Shown: piece after piece, positions 27,811-34,507 of the stretch
Numbering within the stretch: position 1 is the stretch's first letter
Layout: each line of letters starts with the position of its first letter
Source of the DNA: CAZENU01 sp965222125
Lineage (GTDB): Bacteria > Chloroflexota > Dehalococcoidia > Lucifugimonadales > CAZENU01
NCBI GenBank assembly: GCA_965222125.1
Contig: CBDCTC010000001.1
Span: forward strand, 20,850-84,849
Direction of reading: 5' to 3'
DNA: 64,000 bases
Notes under the pieces: generated by a model
Database searches by the model: none
Told to the model about the DNA's origin: nothing
Seen by the model: the letters and a program-made list of their open reading frames with translations, nothing else
Position numbers and translations under genes: made by a program

Positions 27811-29052
27811 ATGGCACGTATCACGCTCATACTCGGATTGCTTGTCGGGCTTGCTATCCTGGCACTGGCTGGTTGCGCTGGCCCGCAAGGCGACGCCGGG
27901 CCGCAGGGTCAACCGGGTCCGCAGGGCGAACTAGGGCCGCAGGGCGACGCAGGGCCGCAGGGTCAACCAGGGCCGCAGGGCGACGCAGGGCCGCAGGGTC
28001 AACCAGGGCCGCAGGGCGACGCAGGCCCGCAGGGCCAACCAGGGCCGCAGGGCGACGCAGGCCCGCAGGGCCAACCAGGGCCGCAGGGCGACGCAGGGCC
28101 ACAGGGCCAACCAGGGCCGCAGGGCGACGCAGGGCCACAGGGCGACGCCGGGCCGCAGGGTCAACCAGGGCCGCGGGGCGAAGTAGGCCCGCAAGGCGAC
28201 GCCGGGCCGCAGGGCGAACCAGGCCCTACACCCACGCCGTACCCGACACCTGCGCCGCTGCCCACGGCGACACCTGCGCCGCTGCCCACGGCAACACCTG
28301 CGCCGCTGCCCACGGCAACACCTGCGCCGCTGCCCAGTTCGTGGAACGACCTTCACGACAGGCTACGGTTGGCCGGAACTGTAGTGGAAGTTTGCGCTAG
28401 CGGGAGCCTCTTTGCGGGATGCGGCACAGGATGGGTTTATGAAGAGGGATGGGTAATCACCGCCGCGCACGTGCTGGCCGGAGCACCATCTGCTCAAGTC
28501 GAAGTCCACATTAGCAGTCCTTCAGGGGGTCAGTGTAGCGGCAGCAGTTGCGAACGCGGTAGCCTCAACTGGTACAAGAGCTATGCCGCTCAATACATGG
28601 GCTCGGACAAGTACCGCGACATAGCAGCGGTCAAGTTGTTTGATACCGGCGGCTTACACCCTGCGCCGCTGCCCAGGCGGGATATCGACTCTTTGGGAGC
28701 GGACGAAAAGCTTGTGCTCATAGGTCAGAGCGGAGGGCTGCCAGCTGAAGCGAAGGTCGGCGTGCTCTCTATTGTGCGGACGATTGCCCACGCTGAAGAA
28801 GAGGTGCACGGAGCAATAACGGTCATTGAGCTTGCCATTAACACCGTTGCGGGTGACTCAGGCGGGGCCTACGTTGACAAGTACGGGAGTGTCGTGGGAA
28901 TCGTACAGGGCCGTTTGCCAGGCGTTAGGAACCCCGGTAGGTCCGTAGGGTTGCCGATATCGGAGATAGAAAAGGTCTGGGAACGGCTGAAGGCCGGGGA
29001 GCAGCTGAACGACGACCTAAAGCACTGGATGCACTATGAGTTTGACCAATGA
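27811..29052 (+). CDS. Collagen-like repeat lipoprotein with trypsin-like serine protease domain
   Basis: 413 aa. Signal peptide with lipobox LALAGCAG; then 39 uninterrupted Gly-X-Y triplets (mostly GPQ-GDA and GPQ-GQP), enough for a collagen triple helix; then a Pro/Thr linker built on a TPAPLPTA repeat; then a chymotrypsin/trypsin-fold domain. The triad is visible: His220 in ITAAHVLAG, Asp270 in YRDIAAVKL, Ser350 in GDSGGAYV. The domain layout predicts a trimeric, membrane-tethered extracellular protease. ATG 27811 is fixed by the signal peptide. It is the only plus-strand gene of the inserted segment. Bacterial collagens occur in phage fibres and surface adhesins; this pairing I do not recognise. 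Confidence 0.85.
   Translation: MARITLILGLLVGLAILALAGCAGPQGDAGPQGQPGPQGELGPQGDAGPQGQPGPQGDAGPQGQPGPQGDAGPQGQPGPQGDAGPQGQPGPQGDAGPQGQPGPQGDAGPQGDAGPQGQPGPRGEVGPQGDAGPQGEPGPTPTPYPTPAPLPTATPAPLPTATPAPLPTATPAPLPSSWNDLHDRLRLAGTVVEVCASGSLFAGCGTGWVYEEGWVITAAHVLAGAPSAQVEVHISSPSGGQCSGSSCERGSLNWYKSYAAQYMGSDKYRDIAAVKLFDTGGLHPAPLPRRDIDSLGADEKLVLIGQSGGLPAEAKVGVLSIVRTIAHAEEEVHGAITVIELAINTVAGDSGGAYVDKYGSVVGIVQGRLPGVRNPGRSVGLPISEIEKVWERLKAGEQLNDDLKHWMHYEFDQ
27880..28230 (+). repeat. Minisatellite of 18-bp units encoding Gly-X-Y triplets
   Basis: 351 bases, about 19.5 imperfect 18-bp units (GGGCCGCAGGGCGACGCA alternating with a Gln-Pro version), forming a 36-bp higher-order period. Variation is mostly synonymous. 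Unit-number change by slippage or recombination would alter stalk length by six residues per unit. Confidence 0.9.
28231..28336 (+). repeat. Pro/Thr linker repeat (24-bp units)
   Basis: Tandem 24-bp copies of a CTGCGCCGCTGCCCACGGCA-type unit encode TPAPLPTA three to four times, between the collagen-like stalk and the protease domain. A flexible spacer. Confidence 0.75.
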
Positions 29053-29112
29053 CTACGACCGCCTTAGCTAAGGAGCGAGCTAAGTAACTTTCTTCGGGGG
29101 TAGCCATTCGGT

Positions 29113-29289
29113 CTAGGCCGGATTCGGAGCGATCCCAAATTCAGCCAGGCCCAGGTCGTCGTCGTCGATCTTGAGGCCGTTGAGGTAGTCCAGGCCGACC
29201 AGGGCGGCTGGGCCAGCCATGTTGTTCTTGCCTGGGCCGTCTGGCGGCCAGCGGAGGGTCTTGCGGGGGAAGCTGGCGGGCCGCCCCAC
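29113..29289 (-). CDS. 58-aa mini-gene of the inserted segment, unknown
   Basis: GTG 29289 starts GRPASFPRKTLRWPPDGPG and continues NNMAGPAALVGLDYLNGLKI then an acidic DDDD stretch to the stop at 29113. Composition changes from basic to acidic along the peptide, and the codon pattern looks coding. It lies downstream of the replication-module-like gene on the same strand after a GC-rich hairpin. Not recognised. Confidence 0.4.
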   Translation of the reverse strand: MGRPASFPRKTLRWPPDGPGKNNMAGPAALVGLDYLNGLKIDDDDLGLAEFGIAPNPA

Positions 29290-29310
29290 GCGGCCCCGCC
29301 CGCTTCCCCC

Positions 29311-29332
29311 CCCCTACCTTGTAGGGTAGGGG
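29311..29332. other. GC-rich hairpin (8-bp stem) between two minus-strand genes
   Basis: CCCCTACC and GGTAGGGG form a perfect 8-bp stem with a 6-base loop. It lies about 45 bases after the stop of the replication-module-like gene. Without a T-run on the minus strand it is not a standard terminator; it may be an mRNA stabiliser. Confidence 0.45.
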
Positions 29333-29377
29333 TAGGGGAGCCCGATTCCGTATCTACAGACGGCCGAAACGGCGCAG

Positions 29378-30764
29378 CTAATCTAGTCCTGGGGGGAGAA
29401 TCCGGTAACCGTCCGGCGTGTGGTCGATCACCACGTCGCCCGCGTCGGCCAGCGCTCCGAGATGGCCCGGCGCGCGTTCGCGCGCATCCTTCCGCGCCGG
29501 GCCGCCTGAGAGCGGATAGAACAGGTCGGCCAGCGCGTCGGGGTCGTACACGCGGTACCGCGCCGGATCGGGGTTGCGCAGCCAAACGCGACCACGCTTC
29601 ACGGGGAAGCTGGTTTGACCTGGGTTGTACCAGTCGTAGGCAAGGCCGATCAGCGCGTTGTAGGCCGCCCCAGACTGCGCGCCCCACTGCTGAAGTGAGT
29701 CCGGGATGATCGGCCCCGCGTTGCTCGCGCCGGGGGGGAGCCGTACGGAGATGGTCAAGTCCGCGTCCAGGTCGTGCGGTATGCCCAGCACGGAGACCAC
29801 GCGCCACATGACGCGCCCGTGACCCTCGTCGACGGGGAAACGCGCGTCCATGCCGTCCAGCGCTACGGCGGCGTCCTCCACGTCACGGGCGATCCGGGGC
29901 GTGGAGATGGTCTTGTAGCTGGCGGGGTACAGCCGCCGCCGAATCTCGCGCAGCGACACGCGCATATCAACGCCGCCTGGGCCGCCGCGTTCCAGCTGCG
30001 GGGCCAGTAGGACGGCCTCGACGAACAGTCGCAAGGCCAACGGCGCGCCATGTCCTTGCCTGCGCGCATCGATGCCGCGTCCCAGGCCGTACAGCGCCAG
30101 CGGGAACGCGGGGCCTGTCCGGGGCCGTTCGAAGCCGGGTAGCCACAGCTGCCCGCCCGCGTCTTGGCCCTGCCGCAGACGCCGGCATGAAGAACCGGCG
30201 CGTGCGCGGATCGCCGCGGCCCGCCATCCCAAGACCGGCCGGTAGGATGCGGCCGTCCCGCTGATTCGGCGCGGCCCTAAGCTGCACACGCTGCCACGCT
30301 CGAATCAGTGGCGGAACCGGGTTCAGCGGGTAGTCGGCGGGCTGAGGGTCGGGCCTGAATTCCCGCCACAGCTGCGCAATGTCAATCAGGTTGTCGGCCA
30401 CTGTCGGCCGCCGCGGCCAGCGGCAATAGGCGGCGCGCGTTGCGGTAGCGTCGACAGTGGCCGGGCTGTCCGACATTCTGTATTTGGCCAGTACCGGCCC
30501 GACCGATGGGTTGATAGGCATCCCAAGGCCAACGAAGCCGGAAGCGGCCGATTCGGAGTAGGTGTAGCGGCCCTGTATCCAGTCAAGCAACCCCTCGAAC
30601 CGCTGCCACGCTTCGGCCAGTCCGTCGGCCATCCCGTCCGCGTACAGGTCGGCGGCCAGTGTCTCCCACGTGAGAACGGCGAAATCAGGGCCGGACGCCC
30701 CGTCGTTGTCGTCCGCCCACAGCCAGCGCGACCAGGCGTCCAGGTACTCGTCCGTCAATCTCAT
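29378..30764 (-). pseudogene. Replication-module-like protein of the inserted segment, frameshifted
   Basis: Reading 1 starts at ATG 30764 (MRLTDEYLDAWSRWLWADD) and runs through ADYPLNPVPPLIRAWQ to about 30180. Reading 2 continues from there with GGQLWLPGFERPR, GAPLALRLFVEA, VSLREIRRRLYP to the stop at 29378. Together they would make about 460 aa, uncharacterised to me but resembling a plasmid/phage-type replication or partition partner. It starts inside the stop of the ATPase fragment (ATGA overlap), so the two belong to one module. The shift near 30180 breaks it unless it is a sequencing error. Confidence 0.5.
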
Positions 30765-31025
30765 CGTGGAAATGGCCCCTGCGGCGCGTCGGCGGCCCAC
30801 GTGGGCGCGGGGGTGACTGACAACACGCCGCCGTTGTCCTGGGCCAGCCATACCTTCGCGGGCTGCTGCCCGTAGTTCGTTTTCTCGCACGTCAAGACCA
30901 GGGCGTCCCGCTGATTCGGCGCGGCCTTGCCGTTCGGCGTCGGGCCTTTCTCGGTTTCGTGAGCCAGCGTCCAAACGGCGCGATGGGCCGCCAGCCAGTC
31001 CGTCGAGCCGCTGAAAGGAACGCTG
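30761..31025 (-). pseudogene. C-terminal fragment of a RepA/AAA_25-like ATPase
   Basis: Minus-strand sequence SGSTDWLAAHRAVWTLAHE, then ALVLTCEKTNYG and a short C-terminal tail ending at 30761. This looks like the end of the RecA-like ATPase/helicase (AAA_25, RepA type) found in plasmid and phage replication modules, where the arginine and ...K.N.G motifs occur late. All upstream motifs (Walker A/B) are missing because the right junction lies at about 31025. Family assignment is inference from a fragment of 85 residues. Confidence 0.45.
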
Positions 31026-31032
31026 CGAGAGC

Positions 31033-31500
31033 AGGCTGCCCCCGTTCGAGAACGTCGAGTCTCCGATCGTCGAGCTGGTCGACGCCCTTCGATCACGCGG
31101 GTTGAGGCTCGGCGTCGTGACGAACGCCGCGAGCGGCGACGTGGAGCCATGGTCCCGGTGCCGGCTGGCGCCGCGATTCGGTGCGTTCATCGCCTCCTAC
31201 CGTGTCGGGATGCTCAAGCCCGACACGCGAATCTACGAGTGCTGCTTGGAGGCGTTGGGGGTGACTGCCGCGGAGGCGTCTTTGTTGGAGACTCCGGATA
31301 CGAGGCGATGAACGAGCTGGACGGCGCCATGCGCGTCGGCCTGAGGCCGTTCTGGGCCACGTGGTTCCTGGACCGGTGGCGGCCCGGCACGCGGCGGATG
31401 CCCGGGCGAGAGCCTCCATTTCCCGCCTGCGCGCCCCACGGACCTGCTGGACGTGGTCCTCTGCGAACTGGACAACCAGTTAACCCTGGGGGTGTTTTCG
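31033..31500 (+). pseudogene. HAD-superfamily hydrolase, 3' fragment
   Basis: Resumes the gene started at 27015: LPPFENVESPIVELVDALRS, then motif II LGVVTNAASGD, and motif III lysine in GMLKPDTRIYE. A frameshift near 31270 moves to FVGDSGYEAMNELDGAMRVG (motif IV, Gly-Asp) and another near 31410 to SRLRAPTDLLDVVLCEL, the normal C-terminus ending about 31500. All catalytic motifs of the family are still recognisable, so decay is recent or partly due to sequencing errors. Confidence 0.75.
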
Positions 31501-31790
31501 TGAACGGGCAAAATCGCGAATAGCGACCTGAGTTGTTATCGGCTCCGCGAATAAGGCCTGTTGCGGGCCGTGGTTGTTTGCGATAACAGGCAAAACCGAT
31601 AATAGCGGCCTGGGCTATTATCGCCTCCGCGAACAAGGATTGCTACGGGCTACGCTTGTTTGCGATAATGGGCTGAAACGATAATAACGGTCTGGGCTAT
31701 TATCACCTCCGCGAACAAGGGCTGCTACGGGCTGCGCTTGTTTTCGTGAAGGGGCTTCAACGATAATAACGGTCTGGGCTATTCTCATCG
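31494..31790. repeat. 82-bp tandem repeat array upstream of the Fic gene
   Basis: About 3.5 imperfect units; the landmark CTCCGCGAA recurs at 31543, 31625 and 31707 (spacing exactly 82). Each unit also carries a TTGTTTGCGATAA-type block and the inverted half-sites CGATAAT and ATTATC. The array ends about 10 bases before the Fic start codon and begins at the broken HAD C-terminus. It is AT-richer than its surroundings. No ORF or spacer variation of the CRISPR kind. Confidence 0.85.
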
Positions 31791-31796
31791 CCGCTA

Positions 31797-32969
31797 ATGA
31801 GAGACAACATGGTTTCCGCGTCTGAACGAGCACGCCAGCCTCACGGTCGTATCGTGGACTGCCTCGGCGGCTACCGGGCCTATGTTCCGGCGCCGCTCCC
31901 GCCGCCGATGACGTGGAACGCCAGCCTCACCTTCGAGTTGTCATCCGCCGACCGTGCCATCGGGAGGCTCGCGGGCGAAGGACGGCGTTTGCCCAATCCC
32001 CACCTGCTTATCCGGCCCTTCGTGCGCAAGGAGGCGGTGCAGTCCAGCCGGATCGAGGGAACACAGGCGACCCTCGGGGAGCTGCTCGCCGACGAAGCCG
32101 GGGCCGCCGTCGAGCGAAGCCCCTCCGACCTGAGGGAGGTGGGCAACTACGTCGTCGCACTGGAGTACGGCCTGGGACGCCTGGAGTCGCTGCCCGCGTC
32201 GCTGCGCCTGGTGCGCGAAATGCACGACCTCCTGATGCGGGACGTTCGGGGCGACGCGGCCGCCCCCGGGGAGTTTCGGCGCAGCCAGAACTGGATCGGG
32301 TTTCCCGGGTCGACGCTGAGCCAGGCCACTTACGTCCCGCCGCCGCCGGCGGAGCTCATGGGCTGTCTGGACGCTTGGGAGCGGTTCCTGCATGACGAGA
32401 CCCTGCCGCCGCTGGTGCACGCCGCGGTCACCCATTCCCAGTTCGAGGCGATTCATCCGTTCCTCGACGGCAATGGGAGGATTGGACGCTTGCTCATCAC
32501 GCTTCTGCTGGTCCAGCGGGACATCATCCCCTCGCCGCTGCTCTATCTCAGCTCCTACTTCGAGGCCACGCGTCAGGAGTACTACGCGCGCCTTCTCGGC
32601 GTCACGGAGCGAGGGGAATGGGAGGAGTGGCTGGCCTACTTCCTGAGAGGCGTCGCCCTGCAGGCCCGGGACGCCGTGGACAGGATACAGCGCATGGACG
32701 ATCTGCTCTCTGACTGGAGACTGCGGCTGTCCACAGGTTCGTCTAGCGCGTCCGAAAGGGTGCTCGATCTGCTTGCCGAGAACCCCTTCTGCACGGTGCG
32801 CGGCCTGGCGGACCGGCTGGGTGTGGCGTTCACGACGGCCCAGCGCGCCATCGGCCGCCTGGAGGAGGAGGGCTTCGTCGCACTCGTTGGGGAAGCGCGG
32901 CGCAATCGGGTATATTGCGCGCGAGCCATTCTCGACGTGCTGGAACAGCCTCTCCCCCGCGCGGGCTAG
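31797..32969 (+). CDS. Fic-domain AMP-transferase with N-terminal inhibitory helix and C-terminal winged helix
   Basis: 390 aa. The Fic motif HPFLDGNGRIGR (His220) is canonical and predicts AMP transfer from ATP to a target protein hydroxyl. The N-terminal inhibitory motif S83-x-x-x-E87-G (in SSRIEGT) marks a class II, self-inhibited Fic protein. The C-terminal 65 residues (SERVLDLLAENPFCTVRGLA, then TTAQRAIGRLEEEGFV) form a winged helix, so the protein may bind DNA and regulate itself. The start is ATG 31797 or 31809. The target is unknown. Confidence 0.9.
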   Translation: MRDNMVSASERARQPHGRIVDCLGGYRAYVPAPLPPPMTWNASLTFELSSADRAIGRLAGEGRRLPNPHLLIRPFVRKEAVQSSRIEGTQATLGELLADEAGAAVERSPSDLREVGNYVVALEYGLGRLESLPASLRLVREMHDLLMRDVRGDAAAPGEFRRSQNWIGFPGSTLSQATYVPPPPAELMGCLDAWERFLHDETLPPLVHAAVTHSQFEAIHPFLDGNGRIGRLLITLLLVQRDIIPSPLLYLSSYFEATRQEYYARLLGVTERGEWEEWLAYFLRGVALQARDAVDRIQRMDDLLSDWRLRLSTGSSSASERVLDLLAENPFCTVRGLADRLGVAFTTAQRAIGRLEEEGFVALVGEARRNRVYCARAILDVLEQPLPRAG

Positions 32970-32983
32970 AGCTTCGGTGAGCT

Positions 32984-34075
32984 ATGACTGAATCAGACAG
33001 AGTAGAGCCGTTCTCCACGTTCGTGGTGGGGAGCCTGCCCAGGCCGGTCTGGGTGCGGGAGCTGATCCTGGACCGCAAAGCCGGCCGCATCGGCGAGGCG
33101 TCCGCCGACCGGTTGCTCGACGCGGCAATTCCGACGGCCGTCCGCCTGCAGGAGCGCGCCGGCCTCGACTACCTGTCGGACGGCGAGTGGCGGCGCGAGA
33201 GCTACACGAGGGTGATGTCTGAGGCGGTCGATGGCTTCCGGAACGACCTGATCCCGGTTGGCGACCCCGCGCCGCCGGACATGGCGTACCCGGCCGTCGT
33301 TTCCGAGCTGCGGCGCAGGCGCTCGCTTGCCGCGGGCGAGGTGTCGTTTTTGCGCGGGCAGACCGACTCGAAGATAATAGTCGCGCTGCCCTCCCCGTAC
33401 ATCATCGGATGGCGCATGTGGAGCGCGGAGCACTCGCCCCCGGCCTACCCGACGCGGGAGGAGTTCATGGCGGCCTGCACCGAGATCATCCGCGAAGAGG
33501 TGCGGGAGCTGTCCGAGATGGGCGTCGACGCGGTCCAGATCGACGACCCCGACATGGCGATGCTGGTCGACCCGTCGTACCGGGAGCGGATGGGCATCAC
33601 CGACGTCGACCGCGAGATCGAGCTGTCGATTCGGTGCGTCAACGGGGCGGCGGCCGACGCGGGCGATACCCTGGTCAGCGTCCACTTCTGTCACTCGCAC
33701 TTCGACCGGCGCCACACGACCACCGGCCCCTACGACCTGATAATGGAGGCCCTGGGCGAGATGGACGTCGACCGGCTCGCGATGGAGTTCGCCACTCCCG
33801 ACGCGGGCGGCATCGACTCGCTGCGGCGGTTCCCGTCGGACAAGACGCTGGGGCTGGGTGTCGTCGACCACACCGACCGCCACGTGGAGACGCCGGAGGA
33901 GATCGTCGAGCAGGCCTCGCGGGCGATGGAGCACGTGCCGGCCGAGCGGCTGACGCTCAACCCGGACTGCGGGTTCTCGCCCTCCAGCCTGAACCCGACC
34001 GATATCGACGAGGCCTATCTGAAGCTGAAGGCGCTGTGCGCCGGAGCGCGCATGCTGCGCGAGCGACACGGGTAA
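32984..34075 (+). CDS. Cobalamin-independent methionine-synthase-like (MetE C-terminal/UROD superfamily) protein
   Basis: 363 aa. Zinc ligands of the MetE C-terminal domain are visible: His and Cys in VHFCHSHF, Glu in MEFATPDAG, and Cys in NPDCGFSPSS. QIDDPDMAML is also typical. It lacks the N-terminal MetE domain, like archaeal core-MetE and epoxyalkane:CoM transferases, so it transfers a methyl or alkyl group to a thiol of unknown identity. ATG 32984 follows GGTGAG and is 14 bases from the Fic stop. Confidence 0.87.
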   Translation: MTESDRVEPFSTFVVGSLPRPVWVRELILDRKAGRIGEASADRLLDAAIPTAVRLQERAGLDYLSDGEWRRESYTRVMSEAVDGFRNDLIPVGDPAPPDMAYPAVVSELRRRRSLAAGEVSFLRGQTDSKIIVALPSPYIIGWRMWSAEHSPPAYPTREEFMAACTEIIREEVRELSEMGVDAVQIDDPDMAMLVDPSYRERMGITDVDREIELSIRCVNGAAADAGDTLVSVHFCHSHFDRRHTTTGPYDLIMEALGEMDVDRLAMEFATPDAGGIDSLRRFPSDKTLGLGVVDHTDRHVETPEEIVEQASRAMEHVPAERLTLNPDCGFSPSSLNPTDIDEAYLKLKALCAGARMLRERHG

Positions 34076-34174
34076 CGGGCGCGTAGAGAATTCCGTTAAA
34101 CTCAGAGTAGGATCTATGACGTTGGTGGGCAATAGGGCAAGAACCTAAGCTTATTGGGAGGTTACAATCTGGTT

Positions 34175-34507
34175 GTGGGAGACGTGTCGTTTCGTCTGGT
34201 CGCCCAATGCCGAAAGTGTCGAGTCAACGTAGCCGCCAAGGTGACGGATGAACGGGTCGAGGAAGTATGGTGCCCTTCCTGTGACGTTAAAGTCAGTGGG
34301 GATCGGTATCGGCAGCTACGGAAAGCGTATGGGCAGTATCTTGCCCTACGGGTTGCTGATGAGATGGTAGATGAGGCAGTACGTAAGCCGTTCCGCGAAA
34401 TGGCTAGAGCGTCGCCCATGATGACATATCACGAGGGTGATCGAGAACACAGGCTCGAACCCCAAGGGGACCTTATCTTCGTCGAGGAAGAAGTGGACGG
34501 CAATTAA
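34175..34507 (+). CDS. Small zinc-ribbon protein
   Basis: 110 aa. CRKCRVN and, 23 residues later, WCPSCDVK form a zinc ribbon, followed by an acidic helical region (YLALRVADEMVDEAVRKPF). Start chosen at GTG 34175, behind GGGAGG at 34156; TTG 34154 would place the ribosome site inside the gene. Its TAA stop (34505-34507) is the last triplet before the intact ISA element, and the same TAA is repeated after it. Function unknown. Confidence 0.6.
   Translation: MGDVSFRLVAQCRKCRVNVAAKVTDERVEEVWCPSCDVKVSGDRYRQLRKAYGQYLALRVADEMVDEAVRKPFREMARASPMMTYHEGDREHRLEPQGDLIFVEEEVDGN

Larger units (their letters stand above)
27272..31032. mobile_element. Inserted replicon/phage-like segment interrupting the HAD gene
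   Basis: About 3.75 kb of unrelated genes lies between two parts of one HAD gene. Minus-strand order: C-terminal end of an AAA ATPase, a coupled replication-module-like gene, a 58-aa mini-gene, then mini-genes at the left end. One plus-strand gene (the collagen-like protease) lies among them. The outermost genes at both ends (ATPase at right, a Cys-rich mini-gene at left) are truncated at the junctions, so this is a fragment of a larger element. No integrase, transposase or terminal repeat was found. Junctions are uncertain by about 15 bases. Confidence 0.65.

Noticed and set aside
27880..28230. Collagen minisatellite as CRISPR or structural DNA, and its antisense ORFs
   Set aside because: The plus frame gives perfect Gly-X-Y triplets between a signal peptide and a protease; antisense frames are simple repeats.
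31494..31790. 82-bp array as a CRISPR
   Set aside because: The unit is repeated along its whole length without unique spacers, and no cas gene is in the window.
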